Assembly (NCBI RefSeq): GCF_001436095.1 | Contig: NZ_AYYK01000008.1 | Coordinates: forward strand, 186,295-250,294 | Reading direction: 5' to 3' | From: Lapidilactobacillus dextrinicus DSM 20335 | Lineage (GTDB): Bacteria > Bacillota > Bacilli > Lactobacillales > Lactobacillaceae | Length of the DNA: 64,000 nt | Shown here: positions 1 through 8,127 of the stretch, piece by piece | Numbering within the stretch: position 1 is the stretch's first letter | Layout of the letters: each line of letters starts with the position of its first letter | Made by a program: the position numbers and the translations under genes | The notes under the pieces: generated by a model | Told to the model about the DNA's origin: nothing | Seen by the model: the letters and a program-made list of their open reading frames with translations, nothing else | Database searches by the model: none

Positions 1-65
1 TTGATCATCGCTGAAAGTTGATCATTAATTTTGAATCAACTATTAAGCAGAAGAGTATTGTTATT

Positions 66-120
66 AACCTGCTTAAATTGACAATGTTCCATGTGTAACC
101 ATTGCTAATTTAAGCAGGTT
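66..120. repeat. Long hairpin-forming inverted repeat
   Basis: Arms AACCTGCTTAAATT (66-79) and AATTTAAGCAGGTT (107-120) are exact reverse complements. Inside them CAATG and CATTG can extend the stem. There is no run of T after it on either strand, so a plain intrinsic terminator is not supported. It may be an RNA structure or a small repeat remnant. Function unknown. Confidence 0.5.
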
Positions 121-134
121 TAAAATGGCCAAAC

Positions 135-178
135 AAAAAAATAACCTAGCAAATTATTTATTTGCTAGGTTATTTTTT
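135..178. terminator. Bidirectional intrinsic terminator
   Basis: The stem AATAACCTAGCAAAT / ATTTGCTAGGTTATT has A-rich and T-rich flanks, so it can act on both strands. On the minus strand it follows the DUF1801 gene by a few bases and would end the two-gene transcript of the glycosylase and DUF1801 genes. Confidence 0.8.
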
Positions 179-185
179 GACTTAT

Positions 186-524
186 TTAAACTTGATAGCG
201 TTGTTTCTGGAACTCAACAATCTTGGTAATCAGTTCTGCTGGCAGAGGTTGATCATAAGGTAATTGAATGGCACCTTTACTCGTCTTATAAGCCTTGAGA
301 TCATCTTCAAAGGCAATGATTGGTTGTGGTGTCGGATAAAAGCCCAAATGATTTTTTGCGGCGGCAAAATAAACGAGTGTATGACCGCGCCAAAAGCTAG
401 GCATATCATAAGAAATACGTTCAGTTGCTTTAGGCAATAATTTTTTAAGCAACTCGTACATTTCGGTAGCATAGGAGCGGTGTGCTTCGGGAACCGTTGC
501 TAGATAATCTGTAATGACCGTCAT
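186..524 (-). CDS. DUF1801 (YdhG-like) small protein
   Basis: 112-residue protein that I place in the DUF1801/YdhG family from the pattern near the N-terminus (LLPKATERISYDMPSFW), followed by a beta-rich half with GFYPTPQPI and a YKTSKGAIQLP motif. The family is small and cytosolic and its biochemical role is unsettled, so no reaction is claimed. Two in-frame ATGs exist. The one at 524 is chosen because AAGGAG lies at normal distance from it, while it nearly touches the ATG at 530. The upstream glycosylase stop codon overlaps this start region, so the two genes are cotranscribed and probably translationally coupled. Confidence 0.8.
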   Translation of the reverse strand: MTVITDYLATVPEAHRSYATEMYELLKKLLPKATERISYDMPSFWRGHTLVYFAAAKNHLGFYPTPQPIIAFEDDLKAYKTSKGAIQLPYDQPLPAELITKIVEFQKQRYQV

Positions 525-526
525 TA

Positions 527-1195
527 TCATTCTCCTTTTCTTGGTGCCAGGTGTAGTTGATAGGGTGCTAAAAAACTATTTTGCCAGTCTTGTTCAGTTT
601 TAATTGCTTGACCAGTCAGCACAATACAAGCGTGTAATTCTTGAAATCCCCGCAAAGTTAGTGGCGCCAATTCAGGCATAATCAATTTTTGTGCACCGTC
701 ATAAGTCTTCGGTAGTTTAACCTCTAGGCGTTGGAACAATCGCCGCGCATAAGCGTCAACAATAAAAGTATCTTTACTGAGAACGTATAACATAATGGTG
801 TCAGCTGTTTCCCGACCAATCCCAGATAATGCCAATAACTCTTGACGGATTCTTGATGCGGGTAATGTTCGTAATTGCGCTAAATCATCATGATAGGTGT
901 CAAAATAATGACACAAATTTTTAATGGTCTGGGCTTTACGAACATAAAAACCGGCACTATGAATGATTTGTTCTAATTCTGAATTAGATAGTTGGCGAAT
1001 ATTAGCTGGCAAAAAGTCGGTTGTTTGTTGCAAAGCCGCTAATGCATAATCAACATTTTTCCAATTAGTATTTTGAATTAAAACGGCGCCCCAAACGATT
1101 TGCCAATCAGTTCTTGCCGGCCACCAGCCGGTACTGTCCAAATGATCATATAAAATATTGTAAAGTTCTACGAGTGTTATTTGCTTTCTAGCCAT
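527..1195 (-). CDS. HhH-GPD DNA glycosylase, EndoIII/MagIII-like, no Fe-S ligands
   Basis: 222-residue base-excision-repair glycosylase. The helix-hairpin-helix reads LSGIGRETADTI near residues 123-134 and the catalytic Asp is in IVDAYARRLF (about 147). At the position where endonuclease III has its lyase Lys (GxGRKTA) this protein has Glu (GRETA), which resembles monofunctional alkyl-base glycosylases of the MagIII kind. The C-terminal region that carries four Cys ligands of a [4Fe-4S] cluster in EndoIII has only one Cys here (HACIV, about 190), so no cluster is expected. Substrate cannot be read from the sequence. It forms an operon with the DUF1801 gene. Confidence 0.85.
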   Translation of the reverse strand: MARKQITLVELYNILYDHLDSTGWWPARTDWQIVWGAVLIQNTNWKNVDYALAALQQTTDFLPANIRQLSNSELEQIIHSAGFYVRKAQTIKNLCHYFDTYHDDLAQLRTLPASRIRQELLALSGIGRETADTIMLYVLSKDTFIVDAYARRLFQRLEVKLPKTYDGAQKLIMPELAPLTLRGFQELHACIVLTGQAIKTEQDWQNSFLAPYQLHLAPRKGE

Positions 1196-1276
1196 GTCTT
1201 TATTCTAATCTGTTAGCTCAATAAATGCTATTAATGACCGTTGAGAAAAGCTATTTGAAATAGCGCAACTTTAAAA

Positions 1277-1323
1277 AATAAGCCCAGATAACAATTGATT
1301 GAATCTTGTTATCTGGGCTTATT
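1277..1323. terminator. Terminator closing the dlt operon
   Basis: Perfect 18-bp stem (AATAAGCCCAGATAACAA with its reverse complement) around an 11-base loop. It lies 5 bases past the stop of the last dlt-operon gene on the minus strand and is followed on that strand by a T-rich run. Confidence 0.85.
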
Positions 1324-1328
1324 CTGCT

Positions 1329-2549
1329 TTATTTATTGGGAAATAGTAATGGATCTAGTGGTTTAGACATATTGTCCATGTTAATTCTTGGTCCGGTAAC
1401 ATTAGACAGCAAAATGAGCGCATTTTGACCATCGGGACTAATATGAACCCGTGATAAAAAGCCAACACCAGCACCATTAGTACCCTTATAAGTTAGATAA
1501 TTATAATAACCACCACCGTAATGGCTAGTACTACCATCAACGAACAGTTGTTGATGTAACTTAGATAAAGTACCATCAAGTAAACTTTTTTCAACGCGGT
1601 ATAAATCATGTGCACTCATGTAAATTTGACCTGTACCTAATTCGGAATGTTGCTGGGCAGCATTAGTGACAGCTGGATTTAAATAAGGTGTTTCTGGATC
1701 CATACCAGTCTTAAAGTAGTATCCTGTTGCCGATTCATAGCGATTAGGCAGTGCGTAAGCAAACGCGGTGTGTTTCAAGTGGAGCTTATTAATAATTTGC
1801 TTTTGAAATAGGTGAGGATAAGTTTGGTGACTAACTTTTTCAATGATACCAGCTAGTAAAATGAAATTAATCGCCTGATAGCGCCATTTATAATGCATAT
1901 TAGGATTAAAAACAGTTTTGGGAATATCGTTGGCGATCAATTGCTGATTAGAAGTAAAAGTTGTGTTATTAAAGCCGTGCGGCGTAGACAACCCTGAAGT
2001 CATATTCAAAAGTTCGCGCAAGGTAATCTGATCAGCACCAGGAACTTTGGGATAATACTGACTAAGGTGATCAGTCAGTGCTACCCGGCCCAGTTCAACT
2101 TGTTGCATCAATAATGTGCCGGTCATACCTTTTTGAATCGAATTAATTTCAAAGCCGGTATTCAAAGTGTTAGCCTGTAATTTAGCAAAATTAGCGTAAC
2201 CGCTAGTCCAAGTTGCCACTATTTTTCCATGATAAACAACTTCTGCGGTGCCTAAATAATGATTCTTTTTGGCGACAGCATTTAATTGTGTTTGAAAAAA
2301 ATTAGGTAGAGACAATTTTTGCGCTTTTTGATTGGCCGTTTGTAACTGCTGCTGTTGCTTTTTTAATTGTTGTTGAAATAATTGACGTTCAGTAATAGCA
2401 GTTCGCTTTTTACCATAGAAATAGCCTGCTAAGCCACTAAAACCAGCAATTATCAAAACAAGAATCAACATTAAAATTGTGAACTTATCAAAATATCGAC
2501 GTCGTTTTTGGCGTCGATATGTAGTCCTGGGCGTATAATTCGGGGTCAT
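1329..2549 (-). CDS. dltE: DltE-like serine hydrolase (PbpX/beta-lactamase fold), membrane-anchored
   Basis: 406-residue protein with a basic N-terminus, one membrane helix (about 24-45), a Gln-rich coiled-coil stalk (about 52-80) and an extracellular class-C beta-lactamase-like domain. The nucleophile motif SxxK is visible as SIQK (137-140). The second motif, normally YxN, appears as YQA (224-226), so the Asn is missing. Its position as last gene of dltX-A-B-C-D matches the Lactiplantibacillus plantarum locus, where the hydrolase first called PbpX2 was renamed DltE and shown to remove D-alanine from lipoteichoic acid. I infer the same role. A D,D-carboxypeptidase is the alternative. The start at 2549 lies directly beside the dltD stop. 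Confidence 0.78.
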   Translation of the reverse strand: MTPNYTPRTTYRRQKRRRYFDKFTILMLILVLIIAGFSGLAGYFYGKKRTAITERQLFQQQLKKQQQQLQTANQKAQKLSLPNFFQTQLNAVAKKNHYLGTAEVVYHGKIVATWTSGYANFAKLQANTLNTGFEINSIQKGMTGTLLMQQVELGRVALTDHLSQYYPKVPGADQITLRELLNMTSGLSTPHGFNNTTFTSNQQLIANDIPKTVFNPNMHYKWRYQAINFILLAGIIEKVSHQTYPHLFQKQIINKLHLKHTAFAYALPNRYESATGYYFKTGMDPETPYLNPAVTNAAQQHSELGTGQIYMSAHDLYRVEKSLLDGTLSKLHQQLFVDGSTSHYGGGYYNYLTYKGTNGAGVGFLSRVHISPDGQNALILLSNVTGPRINMDNMSKPLDPLLFPNK

Positions 2550-2551
2550 GG

Positions 2552-3820
2552 CTAATGGCTACCTTCTTTTTGTGGCAATGCTTGCTGCCAGTTTTTAGTG
2601 TAAAAGTAGGATTTTAAATGATAGTGCGGCTGTGCTTGTGGTTGTGTTAAGAATGGTTTAACGGCTTCATCCATCTTCAACCAACCCAACCAGCCTAAGT
2701 GAATTGTATCTTCCATCATGTAATCGTCGCGCGAATCGCTCGTCATATCAAGAATATGATTAAAACCCTGACTATTTAATTGATATTTTAATTTGCTGGC
2801 TGTCTGTTTCAGCATTGGTAAAGATAAGCCAGTATAACGTGACCACTTTTGATTGATAGGTGGAATCACGAATAATACATTAGTATGCATTTGTTTAAAT
2901 TCACTGAGTAATAATTCGAGATCGCTATATTCTGGTGAATAACGATAATCAAAGTGCTTTTGGCTACCTCGTAGGGCATTAATACGCGATCCGCGTAAAC
3001 GTTGGGCGTAGAAATGATTATCAATGCCTAAATCATTATTACTAGTATGCTTTTGAGCCAATTGAATAGCGGTGGTTGTGAGTATTTGGTTGGAATCTTT
3101 AGTAGGTAATTGACGCTCCCCTTTTTTAACGCGCTCCCAGTGCCGATCTAATTTAATTTTTGAGAAGAGTGCATCTTCATTACGTAACATGCGACGACGA
3201 TATTCTAGAAATAGCTGTTCAGAATGGGAGATTTCCTGGCCGTCGGCTACCTTTTGCAAAGCATTAGTCATAACACTACTAGATTGACCAGAAGGCATAC
3301 TTAGCAGTCGGTTAGCGGCATAACGCGTTGAAGCAGAATCTTTAGCTGTTAATAACCAATCAATTGCTTGAAGTGGTGAATAGAAATAACCAAAAGCATC
3401 AGGCGTTTGACCGTGTTTAGTGAACCACTGTGGTGAAATGATGAAGACTATTTTTTTGCCTTGTAATTGTCGATGAACACCTTGTAAGGCAAAGAAGTGA
3501 TTAAGTGATTGACTGCCTGCACTACCCAAAAGAAATGGTTGATAAGAACGATGATATTTAGCAGCCAAAACAGAAGGATGTAGCGGATCCATACGTAGTA
3601 GTTCTGATGAGCCCATGAATGGGACGTAATTTTTAGAAAAGGCGGCTTGTTTGAGCATTGTGCCGTGGTAAACATTGGTTGAAAGTGAGACGGCACTGCG
3701 TTTGAGATCAGTGTTAGTGACACGACGATGATTTAAGGGGAGTAGAAGAATTCCCCAGACCAGGACAGCAGCAATAATAACTGGTCCAAAAATCAGCCAA
3801 AGTTTTTTTGTGCTTTTCAT
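2552..3820 (-). CDS. dltD: DltD, teichoic acid D-alanylation
   Basis: 422-residue DltD. A single N-terminal membrane anchor (about 8-30) precedes an SGNH-like extracytoplasmic domain. The catalytic Ser sits in FMGSSELLR and the Asp/His pair in [13 protein letters not shown] near the C-terminus. DltD takes the D-alanyl group passed on from the DltB/DltC/DltX machinery and completes its transfer to teichoic acid. Its ATG overlaps the TGA of dltC (ATGA arrangement), so translation of the two is coupled. Length is normal for the family. Confidence 0.95.
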   Translation of the reverse strand: MKSTKKLWLIFGPVIIAAVLVWGILLLPLNHRRVTNTDLKRSAVSLSTNVYHGTMLKQAAFSKNYVPFMGSSELLRMDPLHPSVLAAKYHRSYQPFLLGSAGSQSLNHFFALQGVHRQLQGKKIVFIISPQWFTKHGQTPDAFGYFYSPLQAIDWLLTAKDSASTRYAANRLLSMPSGQSSSVMTNALQKVADGQEISHSEQLFLEYRRRMLRNEDALFSKIKLDRHWERVKKGERQLPTKDSNQILTTTAIQLAQKHTSNNDLGIDNHFYAQRLRGSRINALRGSQKHFDYRYSPEYSDLELLLSEFKQMHTNVLFVIPPINQKWSRYTGLSLPMLKQTASKLKYQLNSQGFNHILDMTSDSRDDYMMEDTIHLGWLGWLKMDEAVKPFLTQPQAQPHYHLKSYFYTKNWQQALPQKEGSH

Positions 3821-4050
3821 TTTAAAGTTTGAACCTTTGCAATAATTTTGTTAGGTGTTTCCCATTCTGAACGTTCAAATTCAGAAACAGGCACATCAAC
3901 ATTAAGTTCAGTTTGAATTTCTAGAAGTAATTGAACAGTTGCCATGGAGTCTAACAAGCCTGTTTCAAACAAGTTCGTATCGCCTTTTTCGCTAAGATCC
4001 TCATCTGTTAAATCTTTCAAAATTTCATAAATCTTTTCTGCATCTGTCAT
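3817..4050 (-). CDS. dltC: DltC, D-alanyl carrier protein
   Basis: 77-residue acyl-carrier-like protein. The phosphopantetheine attachment Ser is in [10 protein letters not shown], the usual DSM motif. It carries D-alanine as a thioester from DltA to the membrane step. The ATG at 4050 is chosen over the longer reading from 4068 because GAAAGGAAG lies just upstream of it and the protein then starts [11 protein letters not shown], as in known DltC. It overlaps dltD and lies 36 bases after dltB. Confidence 0.95.
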   Translation of the reverse strand: MTDAEKIYEILKDLTDEDLSEKGDTNLFETGLLDSMATVQLLLEIQTELNVDVPVSEFERSEWETPNKIIAKVQTLK

Positions 4051-4086
4051 TATAAATCTTCCTTTCAAAATTAAAATAATTGTGGA

Positions 4087-5301
4087 TTAGAACCAAAGTT
4101 TGTCTAAGAAACCGGAGAAAATTAAGAAGCTGAAACAAACCACGTTAAAGGTTAGAAAAATCGCAAAGTACTCGGTAAAGCGATTATGTGGAATTTTGTC
4201 CTGATGTTTCTTTTTAAAGCGTAGCCAGTAATCGTTAATGATAATGGCACCAGCATGGAACAAACCATAAACGATGTAATACCAAGTTACGCCATGCCAA
4301 AAGCCCATAATCAAAAAGTTTACGAGATAAGCTAGTTGGGAAATACGGACACGATTTTTTAACCAGCGGTGTTTCATAATCCAAAAGGTGAAACGCATGA
4401 AAATGAAATCACGGAACCAGAAGGATAAAGTCATATGCCAACGATTCCAGAATTCTTTGATGTTGTGAGAGGCAAAGGGTTTATTAAAGTTTTGCGGTGT
4501 TTGAATACCCATGAAATAACTGATTGAGATGGCAAATAAACTGTATCCAGCAAAATCAAAGAATAAATAGAGACTGTAAACGTACATATAGGCTAATAAA
4601 TACCAGGAAAAACCAGTACCACCAAAGGCTAAACGTTGGCCTAATGCCAAGTGGGTGACAACTGGTAATAAGCGTGTTCCTAAGTAATAACCAATGATGT
4701 ATTTATAAAGAAATCCTTGGAACAGATAAAAGACGGCCTTATTGATGTTCTGCAAGTAAACGTCACGTGCAGGTGGATTTTCGTAGTCTTTTAAGAAGCG
4801 ACGATAGCGATCAATTGGTCCTGATGAAATTGTCGGGAAGAACAATAAGAAGTGTAAATATTGACTAGCCGAAATTTCCTTAATCGTACCATCGCGCAAT
4901 TCCATTAAGACCTGGACGGTTTTAAACGTTAGATAACTAATACCTAAGAAGCCGAGATTAAAACCATGATTAGCAGGAAATAGCGGTGTTAACTTAACGA
5001 TGGCCAAAGGAATAATACTTAGAACGATCATCGTTACAAAAACACTGGTTTGATTTTTTTTCTGTTGTCGATAATGAGCATAGCCGATTGTTAACAAGAC
5101 TTGAAAAATGGTGTAACCAATTAAGGCAATACCTTGGTGCCAATGATTCCCACCAAAAGTAAAAATTAAGAAAACCAATGAAATTAAGGATTCATAGATT
5201 TTGAGTCTTTTACCGTAGTACAAGCCAATAATCACTGGCAATAAGCCGCTAAGAATAATCGCAAAGTAAGTAGGGTTACTATAAGGTTGTAAGTTGATCA
5301 C
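4087..5301 (-). CDS. dltB: DltB, MBOAT membrane D-alanyl transferase
   Basis: 404-residue multi-spanning membrane protein of the MBOAT family. The conserved His lies in MGFWHGVTWYY, and the family motif FWNRWHMTLSFWFRDF is present. DltB passes D-alanine from DltC across the membrane. The start is a GTG at 5301 that overlaps the TGA of dltA (GTGA). AGGAGG stands about 10 bases before it, inside the dltA end. Confidence 0.95.
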   Translation of the reverse strand: MINLQPYSNPTYFAIILSGLLPVIIGLYYGKRLKIYESLISLVFLIFTFGGNHWHQGIALIGYTIFQVLLTIGYAHYRQQKKNQTSVFVTMIVLSIIPLAIVKLTPLFPANHGFNLGFLGISYLTFKTVQVLMELRDGTIKEISASQYLHFLLFFPTISSGPIDRYRRFLKDYENPPARDVYLQNINKAVFYLFQGFLYKYIIGYYLGTRLLPVVTHLALGQRLAFGGTGFSWYLLAYMYVYSLYLFFDFAGYSLFAISISYFMGIQTPQNFNKPFASHNIKEFWNRWHMTLSFWFRDFIFMRFTFWIMKHRWLKNRVRISQLAYLVNFLIMGFWHGVTWYYIVYGLFHAGAIIINDYWLRFKKKHQDKIPHNRFTEYFAIFLTFNVVCFSFLIFSGFLDKLWF

Positions 5302-6797
5302 TGTGAGTTAACCTCCTGTATCAAGGCCTTAATGTCAACTTTGTCATTTGCAGATAGTGGTAATTCATCTCGATAAACAAAGCGTTGCGGCATCATATAG
5401 GGCATAATGTTGTCGGTCAGTTCCGCCTTGATCGCTTTAGTTAGCTCTTTTTCAGAAGTGGTTGTTTCATTAGGGGCAATGATGGCAATCAATTGCACCA
5501 CTCGATGATCGGCGTTATAACGAGGAACGACAACACCTTGCTTAATTAAAGGACTTTGGCGTAAATAGAAGTTAATTTCTTCTAATTCAATTCGGTAACC
5601 ATTGAATTTAATCTGAAAGTCCATCCGACCACGGTAAAATAATAAATCATCTTCACCAAAGAAACCGAGATCCCCACTATGGTAGGCTTGTAAGTTAGCC
5701 TGCTTTTCAAAAGCTGCGGCTGTTTTTTCAGGTAAATTCAAGTAGCCTTTTGAAACGCTAGGGCCACTAATTAAGATTTCGCCAACTTCAGTATGGTCAA
5801 CAGGCTTAATTGCAATATGAGTATCATGCTTAACGTGACCAATGGGTAGACGTTCATATTTTTCTAGAATGGCTGGTGTAATTTCAACGCCGGTTACAGC
5901 AACCGTCGCTTCAGTTGGACCATAAGTGTTGTAAACATGAGCTTCTGGGAAACGGGCTAATAAAGTAGCGGCGGTTTTATGACTTAATTCTTCACCGCAG
6001 AATAGGAAATGCGTCAAGTTTGGATAATTTTCACTGTTGAAATCTTTAAGTAATAGACACATTTCAACTAGTGAAGGTGTTGAGATCCAGACGCCTAATT
6101 CAAGCTGTGGTAATGTTGCAAATAGTTGCTTGAAATCTTCAGTAATAGCTCGTGGTAGAGCTTTTAGTGTGCCACCAGTGACAAGTGTTGGGTACAACCC
6201 CATCACCGAGAGATCGAAAGAAAATGGTGCCTGTGCTAAAACACTAGGTTGTTGTGGCCACTGAAAATCAGATACCAGCCAATTAACAAAGCTTAATAAA
6301 TTATCATGAGAGATTTGTACGCCCTTCGGTTTACCAGTAGTACCGGAAGTGAAAATAATATAAAAATTGTCGTTACCCTGTACCGGTAAATTATCCTTTA
6401 AAGTGGCGACAGGTGTTAATTGCTGAATCGTTGCTAAATTAATAACGTCAATATCCAAATCCATAGGTAAAGATTCAATCGCAATGATCAAGGGAGCATG
6501 CGCGGTATCTTGAATCATTAATAGTCGTTCTTTAGCAGAATGGCTATCAACCGGAATGTAAGCGTGGCCTGTTTTAACTGCGGCCAAAAAAGCAACCAAC
6601 ATTTCAAATTGTTGACCACCATACACAATAATGGGAGCCTTTGCGGGTAGTTTCTTGGTTATTAACAGTTCTGCTAGTGCATTTGCCCGTTGTACTAGCT
6701 CGCGATATGAATAATTAGTTCCCAAATAATCATAAGCACTTTGTTCAGGTGTCTTAGTCGCAATGTCGTCAATTGCTGAGATAATATTTGTAATCAT
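5298..6797 (-). CDS. dltA: DltA, D-alanine:carrier protein ligase
   Basis: 499-residue adenylate-forming enzyme that activates D-alanine with ATP and loads it on DltC. The P-loop-like motif FTSGTTGKPKGVQ, the NTYGPTEATV motif and the hinge YRGRMDFQIKFNGYRIE are all present, with a C-terminal Lys in NDKVDI. Length is normal. It follows dltX by 20 bases and overlaps dltB, so it sits in the middle of one polycistronic unit. Confidence 0.96.
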   Translation of the reverse strand: MITNIISAIDDIATKTPEQSAYDYLGTNYSYRELVQRANALAELLITKKLPAKAPIIVYGGQQFEMLVAFLAAVKTGHAYIPVDSHSAKERLLMIQDTAHAPLIIAIESLPMDLDIDVINLATIQQLTPVATLKDNLPVQGNDNFYIIFTSGTTGKPKGVQISHDNLLSFVNWLVSDFQWPQQPSVLAQAPFSFDLSVMGLYPTLVTGGTLKALPRAITEDFKQLFATLPQLELGVWISTPSLVEMCLLLKDFNSENYPNLTHFLFCGEELSHKTAATLLARFPEAHVYNTYGPTEATVAVTGVEITPAILEKYERLPIGHVKHDTHIAIKPVDHTEVGEILISGPSVSKGYLNLPEKTAAAFEKQANLQAYHSGDLGFFGEDDLLFYRGRMDFQIKFNGYRIELEEINFYLRQSPLIKQGVVVPRYNADHRVVQLIAIIAPNETTTSEKELTKAIKAELTDNIMPYMMPQRFVYRDELPLSANDKVDIKALIQEVNSQ

Positions 6798-6817
6798 ATT
6801 TTATTCAGTCCCCTAAT

Positions 6818-6967
6818 TTAGAATTCGTTATAAATGAAGTGACTACCATTCACGCCAACGTAACTGTAGAGGTAGACCAGCATAAAAATAATGACGAAGT
6901 AAAAAAGTGTTTTTAAGATGAAATTACGTACTTGATGTTTTTGTGGATCTTTATTTTTGTCTGTCAT
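6818..6967 (-). CDS. dltX: DltX, small membrane protein of the dlt operon
   Basis: 49-residue protein starting MTDKNKDPQKHQ with one membrane helix (FILKTLFYFVIIFMLVYLY) and a C-terminal tail ending NGSHFIYNEF, the conserved DltX end. DltX is a short peptide essential for D-alanylation in several Firmicutes, where its C-terminal tail is thought to serve as an acyl carrier for DltD. The ATG at 6967 is preferred to one at 6973 because AGGGGG touches the latter. It is the first gene of the operon. Confidence 0.9.
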   Translation of the reverse strand: MTDKNKDPQKHQVRNFILKTLFYFVIIFMLVYLYSYVGVNGSHFIYNEF

Positions 6968-6977
6968 TTTCATCCCC

Positions 6978-7005
6978 CTAGTTCAGATTTAATATTTAGA
7001 ACTAG
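6978..7005. promoter_or_regulatory. Inverted repeat in the dltX 5' region
   Basis: CTAGTTC (6978-6984) and GAACTAG (6999-7005) form an inverted repeat directly upstream of the dltX ribosome-binding site. A second short palindrome, AATCTT-GT-AAGATT, lies near 7064-7077. Either could bind a regulator of the dlt operon. No known regulator motif is recognised. Confidence 0.35.
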
Positions 7006-7142
7006 CTTAAGGCAAATCTTGCAATTTTTCGTGGGAACGGTCTAACAATTTACAGAGGTCAACTAACAATCTTGTAAGATTTACTGAAAATGCCATTAAA
7101 TTTGTGTTGAATCTGTCGTTTATTTTCAAAAATATAATTTAC

Positions 7143-7200
7143 TTGTATTTTTTTAAAAATATGACATAATCTATTTAGAAATATTTCTAAATAGATTATG
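7143..7200 (+). promoter_or_regulatory. Promoter and 36-bp palindromic operator of the arsR-sdpI operon
   Basis: A -35 TTGTAT (7143-7148) and a -10 CATAAT (7165-7170), 16 bases apart, precede the ArsR-type gene. A perfect palindrome with arms CATAATCTATTTAGAAAT and its reverse complement runs from 7165 to 7200. It covers the -10 and the transcription start and ends 11 bases before the start codon. This is the expected place for autorepression by the ArsR protein. Confidence 0.75.
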
Positions 7201-7211
7201 GAAGTGAGTAA

Positions 7212-7487
7212 ATGGGCCTCTCGGAATCCATGAAGGTATTAGCTGATCCAGTTCGGCGGCAGATTATTGAGAAGTTAAAGTCTGGTCCTAAAACAGCTGG
7301 TGAAATTGCTGATTCGTTTGAATTAACTAATGCGACAGTTTCTTATCATTTGAAATTGTTGAAGAAAGCTGGCTTCATTGCCGAAATGAAGGATAAAAAT
7401 TTTATTTATTATTCGTTAAACAGTACCGTTTTCGAAGATATTTTAACTTGGATCTATCAAGTTGGGGGAAAGAAACATGATGAATAA
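7212..7487 (+). CDS. ArsR-family autorepressor (SdpR-like)
   Basis: 91-residue winged-helix regulator. The DNA-recognition region reads AGEIADSFELTNATVSYHLKLLKKAGFI. The metal-binding ELCVCDL motif of ArsR/SmtB is absent, so it is not a classical metal sensor. It is followed, with an 11-base overlap, by an SdpI-type membrane protein, which is the arrangement of sdpRI in Bacillus subtilis. There SdpR represses the pair until SdpI senses the SdpC toxin. The large palindrome over its promoter is its likely operator. Confidence 0.85.
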   Translation: MGLSESMKVLADPVRRQIIEKLKSGPKTAGEIADSFELTNATVSYHLKLLKKAGFIAEMKDKNFIYYSLNSTVFEDILTWIYQVGGKKHDE

Positions 7488-8127
7488 CACTAAAAAAGCG
7501 CTCAATTTAAAGCGGGTCACGATTTTTACTTCAATTATTATTCTGCTACCCATTTTTTATGGACTTGCTGTTTATAATGAACTACCAACACAGATTGCTA
7601 TTCATTGGGGCGTTAACAATCAACCTAATGGCTGGGCTAGTCGGCCGATGGCTGTTTTTGGTATTCCTATTTTAATGATGTTAATGCAATGGTTTATGAT
7701 TGGAACCTATGCTATTAGTGCGCGGTCTAAGGGACGTGCGCGTAGAATGGAAGTTGTAACTTTCTCGATCATACCAATTTTAACGATTGTTTTATACGTG
7801 GTGACGTTAGCTATCGCTATGGGAATGAAGCTAAATGTTGGCAAAATTACCACATTGCTTATTGGGGTCGTGTTTGTTGCTATGGGTAATTATTTACCAA
7901 CAGTGACTTATGAACAGCAAGTAGGGTCGCGTCACTATCCCAAGCCAAGTAGTGCTCAGAATTGGGCTGTTGCTAGTCGGTCGATTGGTTACACGATGTT
8001 TTTCGGCGGTCTGTTAATGTTAATTAGTTTATTATTTCCAATGTTGGTTTCTGCCATTGTTGTAGCAGTGATTATTATTTTGCTCGTGTTATTCTCAATC
8101 CGTGGGGCAATGCGTCATGATGACTAA
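7477..8127 (+). CDS. sdpI: SdpI-family immunity/signal membrane protein
   Basis: 216-residue membrane protein with about six hydrophobic helices. The N-terminal part (VYNELPTQIAIHWGVNNQPNGWASR) is the DUF1648 signature, and the second half (SAQNWAVASRSIGYTMFFGG) is the SdpI domain. In B. subtilis SdpI gives immunity to the SdpC peptide and titrates SdpR at the membrane. No sdpC-like toxin gene is seen in this window, so it may protect against foreign toxins or serve another function. The start at 7477 (or the adjacent ATG at 7480) follows GGGGGAAAG and overlaps the arsR end. Confidence 0.82.
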   Translation: MMNNTKKALNLKRVTIFTSIIILLPIFYGLAVYNELPTQIAIHWGVNNQPNGWASRPMAVFGIPILMMLMQWFMIGTYAISARSKGRARRMEVVTFSIIPILTIVLYVVTLAIAMGMKLNVGKITTLLIGVVFVAMGNYLPTVTYEQQVGSRHYPKPSSAQNWAVASRSIGYTMFFGGLLMLISLLFPMLVSAIVVAVIIILLVLFSIRGAMRHDD

